The position numbers and the translations under genes are program-made. DNA of 64,000 bases. Origin: Amphiura filiformis (lineage: Eukaryota; Echinodermata; Ophiuroidea; Amphilepidida; Amphiuridae). Below are positions 11,002-24,800 of this stretch, one piece after another (position 1 is the stretch's first letter; each line of letters opens with the position of its first letter). A model generated the notes under the pieces. The model saw nothing but the letters and a program-made list of their open reading frames with translations. It was not told the origin of the DNA and searched no databases. Where the stretch lies: positions 2,201,501 to 2,265,500 of the forward strand of contig NC_092636.1 in NCBI RefSeq assembly GCF_039555335.1, read 5' to 3'.

Positions 11002-11140
11002 TTAAAGTGGTACTACACCCCCTGATCAATTTTGTGACTAATTTTGCATTTTTCTCAAAAAATAACTACACATACAAGTTATGTATATTATATAGGGCCA
11101 AGGAATCCAATTACTTCACTGAAATTTCAGTGGTTCAAGA
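11002..11140. mobile_element. TTAA-bounded MITE, single arm
   Basis: It starts TTAAAGTGGTACTACACCCC and continues 'attttgcatttttctcaaaaaataa' and 'tatagggcc', matching the left arm of the complete element at 25196-25554. The opposite arm is not present. Confidence 0.6.
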
Positions 11141-11390
11141 CAAGTGGTTCATTATATATGTTAAGCTATATATGCAGCTAAAGCCTCCTTTATATGATAT
11201 TGAGGGAATCAGTTTAAAATGCATAAACGCTTAAATTGTATTGAATAAATTCCTCTGTCCAGTCAAAGTGAGTTTTAACTCAACACTAATTGCAACAGAA
11301 TTTTTGTCACTGCTATGCATTTCAGAAGTGTCGCCTGAACAGCATACAAAAAGAATAATAAACTAGTGGCAAATGGTGGTCATAGACCAC

Positions 11391-12366
11391 AAACCTAGCT
11401 GGGGCATGTTGGTGTTGTGGAGGTATGACCCCTGCAAAATGTTCCAAAAATGTTCCCCTGGTAATGAGGCTTGTTGTCACCGAGTTTGAGTCCCGTACTC
11501 CTTACAGATGTCCAGAAAATGCAATTTTAAGATTTGACCCCAGATAACCTTTGACCTGACCCCTGCAAACTGTTCCAAAAAAATATTCCACTGGTCATCA
11601 AGTTTGTTGTCACCGAGTTTGAGTCACGTACTCCTTACAGATATCCAGAAAATATATTTCTAAGATTTGACCTCTGCATGACCTTTGACCTGACCCTGCA
11701 AAATGATCCCCTGGTTATGAGATTTGTTGTCACTGAAAATGTCCAGAAAATGGAATTATAAGATTTGACATCAGATAACCTTTGACCTGAACCCTGGAAA
11801 GTGTTCCAAAATGTTCCCCAGATCATTAAGTTTGTTGTCACCAAGTTTGAGTCCGGTACCCCTTACAGATGTCCAGGAAATGCATTTCAAAAATTCGACC
11901 TCTGCATGACCTTTGACCTGACCCCTGCAAACTGTTCCCTTGGTCATGAGATTTGTTGTCACCGAGTTTGAGCCCCATACTCCTTACAGAAGTCCAGATA
12001 ATGCAATTATAAGATTTACCCCCTTAATGACCTTTGACCCCAATTCTGTATGCAAGTTATAGGCGTGTGGTATAGCCGATGCATATATGCAAATGACATC
12101 ATTGTCCTATATAATATGTGGCAGAAGAAGCATTTTGAAGGTATTTGGTTAAATACCGGAAATGCTCCCTTAATGACATTTGACCCCAATTCTGTTTAGA
12201 CCTTATGGGCACTTGATATAACCAATACATATGTGCAAGTTACATAATTGTAGTGTGTAACCTGTAGGAGGAGAAGCATTTTGAAGTTATTGCCAGAAAG
12301 AAAGAAGAAAGATCGGATAGCAAAACAGTACCTAGCTCGGGGGGTTGTAAACCCCCCAGCTAGGTA
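11391..12366. repeat. About 120-bp tandem repeat array with nuclear-receptor-like half sites
   Basis: Five diverged units of roughly 107-133 bp lie at about 11425-12060. Each has 'ttgttgtcaccgagtttgag', 'tccttacagatgtccagaaa' and 'cctttgacctgacccc'. Perfect TGACCTTTGACCT (DR1: AGGTCA-A-AGGTCA on the other strand) occurs at 11679-11691 and 11907-11919. 'acctagctgggg' at about 11390 and its inverse at 12352-12366 may mark the ends of one element. The right end forms a hairpin (12329-12366). Confidence 0.65.
12329..12366. repeat. G/C-rich hairpin
   Basis: TACCTAGCTCGGGGGGTT and its near-perfect inverse AACCCCCCAGCTAGGTA are separated by about 3 nt, giving a tight stem. It coincides with the right edge of the tandem array. 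Confidence 0.6.
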
Positions 12367-12566
12367 AATATACTTGGTTGAAAGGTAGTTTTCGACGGGT
12401 AAAGGTCATGCAGGGGTCAAATTTCAAAAATACTTTAGAATTATCAGTAAGATTTTGTACTTTGTCAGATTTAGTCATCAACATAGTGGTTTTATTAACT
12501 TAGAATATCTGGGTGTATATTATTCATCCAGTAGTTCAAAATTTATTTTTACTGGAACTAAAATTT

Positions 12567-12941
12567 GCAACTCACTTTGCTAAGTTTCGTCCAAAACTTC
12601 GGAATTCATCATGCATCTGATTGATGATGTTGGGATGACGTCATGTGTGGTGACGTCAGACAGCGATGTATGTCAGCGTTCTTTAATCCTGCAGAAGCAG
12701 TCATCTTGATAGGCAGGAGAGGTGGTTCGAAAGAGGAGTCAGAGAATCAGTTTGAGAGAGAGTGGAGGAGCCCGCCATGCACAAGAAAGGGGGACTCCGC
12801 TTTCAGTTGTCACGTTGACCCGGCGTTACGAGACATTCCTCGCCGTCTGACGTCACAACACCTGACGTCATCACAACATCATCAATCAGATGCCTGATGA
12901 AGTCCGGAGTTTTCGGACGCAAAGTAGCAAAGTGAGTTGCC
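12567..12941. mobile_element. Fold-back element with CRE-like TGACGTCA in its arms
   Basis: Arms 12567-12667 and 12839-12941 are inverted copies ('caactcactttgct', 'gcatctgattgatgatgttg', 'gatgacgtca' and 'gacgtcaga' on one strand). TGACGTCA-type palindromes occur twice per arm. The open frames inside (12643-12897 plus, 12803-12991 minus) mostly read through the arms and are not taken as genes. It lies just beyond the 3' end of gene M. Confidence 0.6.
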
Positions 12942-12998
12942 AGTGTTAGATTTAATTTACAAAATAATGTTAACTTAGAATACTTCATCAAATGTACA

Positions 12999-13070
12999 TA
13001 TCCTGTTAGCTCAATCGGTAGAGCATCAGACTTCTATAATTAAGTAGAATCTAATAAGGAATTATGTAAA
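12999..13070 (+). repeat. tRNA-like A-box fragment
   Basis: 'ctgttagctcaatcggtagagcatcagac' looks like the 5' half of a tRNA (A box TTAGCTCAATCGG). No convincing B box or acceptor pairing follows; a weak candidate is near 13095. Probably a SINE head. Confidence 0.3.
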
Positions 13071-13267
13071 TGCTTTCTTAGGTGTCAGAAGGTTGTCCTC
13101 GAGACGACTGCAAAAGAGAGTTCCCTATAGGAGTCAAGTGGGTAGACTCTTTTATTGGTGTCAGGTAGATTCAAATATCAGGACAAACGTATACTCTTTT
13201 TTTAAAATCACTTCAACACTTTTTTGGCTGTGTTGTTTTGCTTCTTAGTGTCGCCAGTGTCTTAACT

Positions 13268-13377
13268 TTAAGACTTGCAGAATCGCTTCCATATCCATAC
13301 CAAGAGAAAGTCAAAGACTTCGACGACAGTGATCAAGCTCATGCCGACCATTAACCCCATCGTACCACCAATGTCAC
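13268..13377 (-). CDS. Gene M exon 9 (TM2, selectivity filter, stop)
   Basis: 110 nt: DIGGTMGLMVGMSLITVVEV, then FDFLLVWIWKRFCKS and TAA. DIGG and the G-x-S filter (GMS here, GAS in vertebrate ASICs) are hallmark residues. It lacks the longer cytoplasmic tail of vertebrate ASICs. Confidence 0.9.
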
Positions 13378-16300
13378 CTGGATATCAAACAACACATAAT
13401 ACAGTCAGTCTACTCTGAAGTACAAAGTACCGACGCGGACACACACATTGTGCCGACTTTGAAGGAGCAGCAGAGACGCAGCACTGCCCACTAGGCCTAT
13501 ATGCAGTTTGACAATTAGACTACACAAGGATAGTTTGCCGACTTGGTTGGAAACCATCGCTGTGAAGTCCCGATTCCAGAAAAATACAGTACCGGTACTA
13601 AATATTTTTATTTCAAAAATTATTATCTTGTTTTGCCAAATGAAACAATATAAAAATAGCTTCAATGATTTCAGGATGCTCGCATATATCTTGCCTGGAT
13701 TCATTCAATTAATTTTTGTATTGTCTCAGAAAACGTACGACCATGGTAACATGCAGCCATGTAGACTTCTCCGTAGTCCACTTGCCCATTGTGCATACTC
13801 TGGCTATTATTAAGTTTAAAACTCTGATTTAATTAATTTGTGCACAATTAATAGATTTTCACATCTGATCTTTTTAGTCACCGTACTCCCTCTGTTTGTT
13901 AGCTTCATTAACTCGGGCTTTCGCGATAAATAAACTGGTAGATTCTAAAATCAGAATTGTTCAGTATTGAAGTGCCATTATAATTATACCGTTATAATAT
14001 GTTGCATTCAATAATATAAGCATACGTTTACTGTTAATGTCAGTAATATAATTATAATAAACGTAATGTCATAGATATAAGTATAATTTCGAGTTCAACT
14101 GAATGCGTTCATCATGGTTAATAACATATGTTTTGTTTATCAAAAATCGACTATGGCATAGTTTAGCAGCCATGTGGGAAAAAAAAGAGACTTGGAACAC
14201 TTTCGTGTCATTACCAAAAAACTGTTACCCCCTCCCGTCTCCGTGCAATTTTGTAGATGTCTTATTTATTCATAAGCACAATATACGTTATTTCCCTGAT
14301 TCGGTCGGTGAAGTACAACCAAGCAACTTTGGCCCATCCTTCGTGATTTTCATCTTAAATTGTCGATATTGCATTTGTACGATTGAATGTCTACCTTGCA
14401 TAATATACTGTTCTAAAGCAGTATTATGTCTAAATCACTTCAGGATTTGACTTACTTATCAAACTCGTCCATGGATAGGCTTCTATTTGCTTGACGCTGT
14501 TGAAGCTTAATTCTTCGAAGAATATGCGGAGATCGAGATAATTATTCCTGATGAAGGTACACATAAAGACAAAATATCGCAAACGTGAGCTTTCCTGCAA
14601 CTTTAGTGCTCAGGCTAGCAGGCTGGATACATTTTTATGCTTAATCTCAGACTGTTAATTTGGTCTTCATTTGTAATAACGGTGCCGTTTGATCCATGTA
14701 CACTAATTTATATGATTTAAGAGAATTCGCGTGTAACATGATTTTATCAGGTGACATGACCATTCGTCACTATGCAAAGTTCTCTTTCTATATATGATTT
14801 TGATTTAAACTTTTGATCCAAACACACGGAAATAATTCCTACCTCGGAATTTTCAGATGGTACTCCATCTTTCATCAGCGAGTGAGTGACTGTATCAGGT
14901 CGTGATTTTCTTGGTAGGAATTATTTCCTTGTGTTTGGATCAAAAGTTTAAATCAAAATCATGATTTATACCAAAACAGATGAACTTTCATGAACGATAA
15001 CCATATACTTTAGCTGTTCTGGCTTTCAAATATTTTCTCATACTGTTGAATTAAAAACAAATACCTGATAAATTCTTCTGACTGGTTCAAGGTGGCAGTG
15101 ATTTGGCTCATGAAATGTTCATTTGGATAATACGCAATCGAAGTCCGAGCTCCGTAGTTTGCTGAGCTGCAAGATTCGTTACAGTCACATTTGATATTCT
15201 CCTCAACAAACTTTACTGTGAAATAAATTTGAGTTAATGAAAAAAGATTACATCTTGCGAATCTTGCCGTTTGCCCACCTGCTACTCTGAACCAGTGGCT
15301 TGCGATCAAAGGTGGGTGTGAACGGCGGGTGTGTTGCGCCCCGACGGGTGTTGCGCGCAGGGAAGTTGATGTGTGTACATGTACATGTAGCATTATGCGG
15401 TACGATTTCGATATTTTTATATAGAACCTGAAATCATGCTAAGTGAAATCAGAACAGCTATAAAGAAACTAAAAGCCGGTAAAGCTGCTGGTCAAGATGG
15501 GATATATGGAGAAATGATCAAGGCGGGAGGAGAAACTGTTGTTCAAGCTATGAAAGAAATAATTGATAACATCTGGAAGACAGGAGAGTGGCCCAGTGAC
15601 TGGACTCAATCAGAAATAATCACCTTACCAAAGGTACCTGGCACTCAAGAATGCTCTAAACATCGTACCATCAGTCTGCTATGCCACGCTTCAAAAGTGC
15701 TGCTAGAAATTATACGCTGCAGGCTAGCCCACTACATTACGCCGCAGATCGCAGAGGAACAGTTTGGATTTGTTGCTGGTATAGGGACAACTGACGCAAT
15801 CAACACTTTACGTAACATCATTGAGAAAACAGTGAAACGCCAAGATCAACAACTGTGGCTGATGTTTGTCGACTATAGCAAGGCCTTTGACACGGTCAAC
15901 CATGATGTCCTGTGGAAAACTCTCTTGGACTTCGGCACACCAAATCACCTAGTCTGGCTGCTAAAGAGGCTGTACTCAAAAGCGACTGGTGTTATTCGTG
16001 TAGCAGATGGCCACACAGACCCATTTCCATTTGAACAAGGAGTTCGGCAGGGCTGTATTATATCCCCCATGCTGTTCAACGCCTGTGGTGAATCGATCAT
16101 GCGACAGGTGAATGAGGTTGTAGATGAGAGATCAGGCAGCATTGTCGGTGGAAGAGCAATATGGAATATTCGCTATGCAGATGATACCACACTCATAGCA
16201 TGCACGAAGGCAGAACTTGAGAAGCAAGCAGTCGAGTTGGAGAGGTGCAGTCACACCTTTGGTCTCCATATCAACGCAACCAAAACCCATGTTATGACCC

Positions 16301-18867
16301 ATGGTAGCAAAGAGACAATCTCCCTGGGTGGAAAGCCAATCAAGCAGGTCGAAAGGTTCATATACCTTGGCTCAATGGTAGGGTGTGATGCAGACTCTAC
16401 ACCGGAGATCAATGCTCGACTAGCAATTGCCAGAGATGCCACCAGCCAATTATTAGGATTATGGAAGGCTGAAGCGATCAGCCTGAAGCTGAAGAAACAA
16501 CTGGTGAGATCCCTTGTCTGGAGTATAGCCCTGTATGGGGCAGAAAGTTGGACTCTAAAACAAAGTGATATCAAGAAGATAGAGTCGTTTGAGCTGTGGG
16601 TATGGCGCAGAATGCTTCAGGTCAGCTGGAAAGATAGGAAAACCAATGCATGGATTCGTCGGAAAGTGGGCATAACAGAGAAACAAGGTCTGCTCAGTCA
16701 GCTGAAGAAAAGAAAGATATCCCTGTATGGTCATTGGAAGCGACGTCCAGATAGCATTGTTCAGATAACGATAGAAGGAGAAGTAGAAGGAAAAGCCAGG
16801 CCAGGTCGAAGGAAAACAGGATGGATTGATAACATCAGAATGTAGATTAATGGTGGAATGGCCGTGGCAAGAGAGAAAGCACGCAAGAGAATGCCGACGG
16901 TTCTATGAGGACTATGGCAACGCAGCAGCAGCAGCAGGCCTATATGCATATTTCTAAGGGTGAATGTTTCATTTTAGTTCAAAGCCTGATAACTTGATGG
17001 TAATGAATGAGTGCGAAATAAATGAATGAAATATATTACGTCAACAACAAACCTTCATTATAATATATACATTCTACAAGTTGTTTTGGACCACAGACTG
17101 GTGCATCTCCTGAAAAACAAAATGTGAAGATGGTTAAATCCCATTACAACAAGTTGCCATAGACCGAGCAAACACAAAAACGTTTTAAAAACGTTGTAAA
17201 TAAGTTATATTTTGGCTTTTGGTTTAGGTAAAAACGTTTTAATAACATTAAAATGTCGGGTTATATAAAGGTCATGATAACGTTTTAACACGTTTTGTAT
17301 GAAAACACACTACAACAATATTTTTAAATGTTTTCAAAAAATGTTATTGTAAACTATTTTTGCAAACATTTTTGCCAAATATTGTGTCAATACTTAAATA
17401 ACATTATTTTAAAATATTTGAACCCAGCAAACACAGAAATGTTCTTAAAATGTTTTTTCAAAACCTTTTAATAACATTTAAATGTCGGGTTATATAAAGG
17501 TCATGAAAACGTTTTTAAAACGTTACTGAAAATATTTTGGGCAAACATTTTTCGCAAAATATTTTTTCAACCCCAAAATAACATTTTGTTTAGAATGTTT
17601 TGTATCAAGTTTTCAAGAATGTTTTTAGAATGTTATTAAAACGTTTTTATACCCTTTATATAACCCGACATTTTAAAACGTTTTCTGTAAAACATTTTTG
17701 TTTGCTGAGCAGTTGATTATCAAAAATGTTTTTTAAGGTTATGAAAACGTTTTATACTCTTAATATACCCTTTATATAACCCGACATTTAAACGTTTTCT
17801 GACAAACTTTTATAACCTTTTGCGAATGATGTCGAAAATGTTTTGTGTTTGCTGGGGACCGAGTGACCGAGCTGTGACATAATCACCCAATTTACATCTC
17901 GCCATCCACAGCCAATACAATTGGACATGACATATCATTTATACACAAATGCGATAGAAAAGGATTTATTAGTGTATTTACTATGCAAATAACCACTTTC
18001 CTTGCTCCACGGTGTATCGGGAACTATGCTAAATAACCTTCCCAATTTAAAGTGTTGAAGGCCACACTCTCCATACCTCAGTAAACATCTCAAGAGAAGA
18101 TAGCTTTTTTCCGTGTTAAAAAATTACGGAATTTCTAGCGCACTTGTGTATTTGTGTGATGAGCATCATTGGCATGTTTGCCAAATATGGGCATTATGAC
18201 CAATATTTATGGATATTACATGGCACATCAAGGGAAAATACCCGGATGCTGTCCAAATTTGGCTCGAATATACCTTATGGTCGATACTATCGAGAAGTTT
18301 GATATTTTTATGAATGAATTGTAGTATGAATGGTAGCAATAGCATTATCGGGCCTTGATGCACTATGAAACACTAATAATGCTTGGTTGAAATTAAATCG
18401 GTACCTGAGTCGGTTTTTAAAGGTTTTTTTTTGTGCATGAAATAAATTAATATTGATTGTTATATTTTGGCTTAAATACATTTGTTTAACAAGATACGGC
18501 TTTCAAAAGGAGTGTATACGTGCAGTTGGCCTGTACCCTTGAGTGTGTGAGTATTACGTACTTAAATACGTACGTAGTCAATTCACCACACACGGGTGAA
18601 TGGGATATGTCCTCCAGCATTTTCTAATGCTCTTCCTCTTCCTCCTCTTCCTCCTTCTCCTCCTCCACCTCCTCCTCCCAGGGGCGTAGCAAGAGCCTAG
18701 GGGCCCATGGACAAGGGGAAGTACGAGGCCCTTTTCAATATCTCCTTTATCAGCTTTATTCCTAACACACTTCATTCTCGCTTTTGCTCGGGGCCTCTGA
18801 ACACTCGGGGCCCATGGACTTCGTCCAACCTATGTTACGCCCCTGCCTCCTTCACCTCCTCCTCCTC

Positions 18868-18898
<31 letters not shown>

Positions 18899-21800
18899 AC
18901 ATCATCACCATCGTCATCATATCATCATTATCTTCATCATCAGCATCGTCATCCCCATGAACATCAACATTATCATCATTACCATCACCATTGAAAGTAA
19001 ATGAGTAAACAAATAACTAAAAACAAATAATAACTTAAAATACATTGTCGTTTTGTAGGTCACCTGGGTAGCGATAATCTCTGCAACCACACTTGCGAAC
19101 AACGTAATCAATTTTGCATTCCTGCTGACACAATGGTACAGTATAACTCTCTGAATATTTCAGCGGTTTAAGGTCTTCCTGCCTACAATTCGAATATGGA
19201 CGAGGCAAATTTACCGCCTGAATGAAAACAAAATACATAATAGTGTTACTATATTTTATTTTAATATGATTGAATAAATAAACATAGTAAATAGGAGTAC
19301 GTAATTTTTACGTTATTATTTCATTGAATCGCAAAATCTAGAAAAGTCATGAAAGAAGTGGAAAGTCTGGTCCGACTGCCTGTCAGGAAACACCAGGACA
19401 TGCAGCAAGTTGCGTATTCATTTTAAATGTCTCATTTTGTCTTTAATACACGGCTTTTGGCTTGGCCACTAGCAAGCTATGTTAGCAGTGGCGTGCGCAG
19501 CACATTGAAAGTGGGGGGGGGGCAGGGTGTTCAGTTCCCCCGAACGGCGTAGAATTTAGGTGTGTAAGATGCGGTTTTAGCGTTTTCCCCCGAATTTCCT
19601 CCGAATGACCAACAAAGTGGGGGGCATGTGCCCCCCTGCCCCCCACCCCCTTTGCGCACGCCACTGTATGTTAGCACATCTATGGTACTAACAAAGGTGC
19701 CAAACTTTGAATTTTGATGATTTTACAGTGATCTGGATGAGCAAATCACTGAATGGGCCTATAACGCACTACACGCGTTTGCCGGTAAAGACCTACGCGT
19801 GTGTGCATCACTTTTAGTTAACGTTTTTACCTTTGTATAGATGACGGTAACTGATGTCTCAAATCCTGGCGATATTGAAAACCCGAGCTCTTTTAATACA
19901 GGACGCACTCCTTGAGGGTGTAGTAACACCTGGCAAAATTTCAATGATATCATACTCTAGAATTACTGCTAAATATTACAAATTAAGTTCAGAACATTCT
20001 AGAAAGCCAAAAGTTTGATGGCGTCCAATAAACGAAAGTTCTTTCCGTGGTGGGGATTGCGTTTTTCTTTTTTTAACTAGTTAAAATATCGGTTAACGTT
20101 GATCTTTCCGGTTGGAATTTTCAACACTGCACACTTGCGTTTCAGGGAGAGAGCACTTTTCGTTTTAGGACATCATCGAATTTTTCGTTTGTTTCCTTAA
20201 ATGATGTACGATCTTAAGAAAAAAAAAAAAAAAAAAAAAGAAAAAAAAAGCGCAGTGATTTATAGTGCGCTACGCACAGGCACAACGCCTAGACGTTGAT
20301 CCACAAGCCTCAGCACACTTTACAGGTTGTCGCTGACCACTACGGCCCACATCATTCCATAAGCCATTTAACAACAATTCAAGGACTTTGCTGCTTCAAG
20401 TGCGCACACCCTAGACATTCCACAAATAACCTTCGCAACCAGGATCAGCTCCCCGAGTTTCGTACGGGTTACAACGAGACAATTAGCAGTAAGTTCCTTG
20501 TCCATGGGAATTTCAAGCTAACTCAATTTTTTCACGAGAGCGTAATAGGCACCAGCAGGGTTCGATTGAGCTGAGTTGACTACTTAATGAATGAAACGTT
20601 GACGCGTGCCGCAGGCTGTAACACATTGAGCAGTCTGATACACTACAAACATTATAAAAGAACGTTGTTTAATTGGTCCAGCAACTATAATAATTCTAAA
20701 TAATTATATTTAACTTCTAGAAAAAAAAAATCTTAAAATCCCTTAATACCTTAAATCCTGCAGCATCAGTTTCTCCGCTAACATACTCATACTGCTGGAC
20801 ATCCATTGTCAACAAGAGACCATTTTGCTTCCCAGGCTGATTAATTTTCAGGATTTCACTTTTGTTTTTAGGATCATTAAACGTCCAACAGACTCCCCAA
20901 TCAGTCATAGTGGTTGTGAAGTTCCTCGCGTCGCAAGGTTCCACTCCGCGCCATTTGCAATCATATACCGTTTCGTTTAATTGATGTGCGTAATAACCAA
21001 TAGAATCGACAAAATTGTCTGTGAAGGAGGAATTGCTTCCAAGAATGTCCTCATAAATGGTCCAATTGATTGGTTTGCCGAGTCGAGCTAAAAAAATATA
21101 ATTGATGTAAATAATATATATATTTGATGTAAAAGTTAAGTTGGCATGAGTTTTATTTTGAAAATCGTTAAAATTATACAAAACGCACAAAAAGGATGTC
21201 CGTATAAGGGATCTGGAATGAGCGTTTTGAGCGTTTCGACAGTAATTTTTGTGGGACATGAGACCACATCAGACATATCGAATTGCATTATGAATACGAA
21301 GAATGTCTTTCTAATATCAAATAATTTTCATTTTTTGAAATTCACGATATAATACAAATTTTTTTTTTTTTTGGTGTTTTGGAAAACAATTCCGTATCTT
21401 CAATACTTCAATTGATCGGCGGCTTTTCATCCCACCTACATACACTTTAAGTTTAAATCATTAGATTTATAAAGTTTACTTCGAGTACTGTTAAATATCA
21501 AAAATATCAATTTTTAATAATTTGCCATAAATTGTGTATTACATTGCGAATTTCAAAAAACTATTTGATATCAGAATGCAATTCGATATGTCTGGTGTGC
21601 TCTAATGTCCCAAAATATATACTGTCCATACTGTCATACCCCATCCCTTAATTGAGTGTTATAATTTTTTAACCTGATGTTAATAAAAACATTGAAATAG
21701 ATACAAATGTGCGAGGAAATTTACGTTTGCAAATCAGAATTTTTAGTAGATTTTTAAAGGGTGTTCTTAAATAACATAATGTAGACATACCTTCAAAGCT

Positions 21801-24800
21801 ATAAAGAGCATTGTTGAGCGATAAAACTATTGGAGAAGCCTTTGACTTCCGCATCTGGTTGTAGTTGCATATTGTGACTGCGGGAAAGTATAAATCGGGT
21901 ACATACTTAACACCTACAATGGTATGGACATCATAATCATAAAACCGTATGAAACTATGAACGACTTCATAGCAAAGGTATGAGTCCGCGGCAAGAAGAA
22001 GTACAGCCCAAAATAATCTGAGAAATGAGAGAGAGAGAAAAAAGATTAGATTAAAAGCCATATTGCAACATTTGCTGAGGAGGACACCCTTAATATTTTT
22101 CAAAATTCTGTTTTTTACACAATTGCAATGTACTTGAATAAACTAACATACACTGCAAAATTCAAAAGTTTAGGTGTTGCAGTTTTTCAAAATCCGCGAT
22201 TTTGAATAGACCGTCTGAACAAGATGTTAAATTATTACGATGGACATTATTAGTCGAAAGCGTACGCGATGTTCATAACACAGTACGTACATGACATGCG
22301 GGACAGTCATAACACATCAAAGAACCGACCGAGTCATGTTCAAAGGAGTGCGTCGCATTGGCGACATATGCACTGATATTAAATAGTGATTTTATTAATT
22401 TGTATTGCTTCATTTGTTTGGGACACAATTAAAAGAGGACACATGTGACAGTGTAAACTAACATCTTATGATAATGTACAATATGGCTTTTAGCACTTGA
22501 CACAAAAATAAACACACCCACCCCCACACTTCAGCCTATACACACATCCCAACCCACCCTACACACAACAAATTGCGACCTACAATAACGTTGTTTCTTA
22601 CCACTTCAAGCAATACCATACCACCTATTAAAAGCTTCACGTGTCAAACACATACGTACCCGCACACCTCACCCGCCTGAAACACACCTCCGGAACACAC
22701 CATCCAAATGCGCCATACCAACACTAGCACAACGCTACAACACACCGTTATTAAAATCTACTACTTCTCGCAATGCCATAATTCATTAATTTCCTGATGT
22801 CATTCACTTGAGCATACTGCAGTTACTGTTCATTTTCCTATACACAATACACAGTGCTCTCACCATTGAGGTGTGACCTCTACAAACAGTGTATGTTAGA
22901 GGTATAGGACATTTCCTAGTTAACGTCACTGTGTGAACAATAACCGACCAATATTTATTGTACTCTCTACAATTCTGGGAAATATAGTTTTGTAACATGT
23001 CGTAACATTTTAGCTATTTTAGATATTTGGAAATATTCACACTTTGGTGTTTTAGCAAGTAGGGCACGGTATGGCCTGCAAAATTCCCTGTGTAAATCGA
23101 ATGCAACTTTTAACGACTATCATTCACTTGTAGACCGCTCTCTTCCGAAGGGAATTAAAGCTAAACCACTTGACGGATATTTTTTGTACTTGATGTCAAT
23201 CAAGAATAATATATACATTACATGTAGGCTAAAAACTGAGTATGTGGGGCATCTGCAAATGTTCGTACCTCCCTGATATGTAAATGACAGATAACAGCAA
23301 AAACAGCTCACATATCTGTCCATAACTTTGGTCAGTGCAGCGAGCCAGGGGATTTCCGGGGGGATTTCAAGTGGGCGATTGTTGATTGGCAAGTGCCATA
23401 TTTGGGCATAAGTGCAGTGCACCATTCAATGTGGAGGATAGACTAGACTTTATCGATTAATTTTGCTGGAATAGTTTCCTGTTAACCAGGTTAAGTACTG
23501 CAAAGATCGAATCATGTTTGCTGGGTAGTATAACTGCACTATGGTTTTTTTTATAAGCCAGGCATACGGTGCCAAACACACCCCACCCCAGCACACCCAT
23601 ATTTCGATACTCAAATACAACGATACTATCACATTGATAACCACTTGATATTAGTACTATATATAATTGCCATATTTGAATTCTTAGTGCATTGTACATG
23701 ATGCAGTCATGTCTACAGTAGAATTCATCTCGACCTTTGCAGGACTTAAACCCCATTAAAAGCTATTAAACCAAGATAACACTCATTGAAGCAGCTCAAC
23801 TGATTAAATCAGATCTTCTCTGGTTGTGCACAAGTGTCTGTTTTACATGTGCGACATCGCAATAAAGCTGGTATTATAGCTTCAGTTGGGTAACTGATTA
23901 TAAAGGAAACGAAAGGAAACAATGGTATGTGTACCTTTGTTCACGAAATGAGACAAAGACCTGCTTTTTGTTAACCAGCATTCTTCAAAATGAGCAACAT
24001 AATGATTGTTGACTTAACACGGTTTGGAAATAATTTCTTCATATTTTTGGTGTTATCTGTCGTTTACATATCCTTCCTAAAACACAAAAGTGCGACCTCT
24101 CCAAACATCTAAATTAGCTAAAAATTTAGGACATGTTACAAAACTATACCTGTTTTTTGTGGCATCCTTCAGAACGGAGCGGTCCGTTACCAATATAGCT
24201 CAATATTTTCGGTCAAATCTCCATTCAATTAACACGGGGAGTTGGCTAGCTATGAGCTAGCTATGCTTTGCCCTCACTCATATTTTACAAAAGTGCGATC
24301 ATTTCTGAACATCTAACCTAGCTGTAATTTTAGGTCATGTTAGAGAAACATATTTGCTAGAAGTTGGAGAATAAATTAAATATTGGCTGGTTATTTTTCA
24401 CACAGTGATGTTAACTAGGCAAGTGTCCATTCTTCCAACATACATCATTTGTAGAGGTCACGCGTCAATGGTGAGAGCACTGTGTATTGTGTATAGGAAA
24501 ACGGATAGTAACTGCAGTATGAAAGACCGACCTTGTCTGTAATCGGGTGAGTACCTGTACTCGACAACTCACCAAGTTTTTAAAATGTTTCATGAAAGTA
24601 CTATAATACTTTCTTACCGTCTCAGTACATGGTTTTTGGGATTTGTCACATATCGTACTCCGTGGTGTGTCGTATTACTTCCAAATTCATGAAGATAGTC
24701 ACAAAATTGTTCCTTCTTCCTCTTGTCGTGTTCTTTATCTTCTACGTTGTCTAAATCTATATCAACATCGGTGTGTGGTGAATTGTGCGTGTTATTCCAG

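Noticed and set aside
10606-11025. 139-codon frame rich in Ser, Leu and Phe
   Set aside because: Direct translation of a pyrimidine-rich tract; a second frame of the same region looks alike.
12643-12897. 84-codon frame between fold-back arms
   Set aside because: Reads through the inverted arms of a non-coding element; no family match.
14103-14450. 115-codon frame, plus strand
   Set aside because: Lies in intron 8 of gene M, antisense; no recognisable motif.
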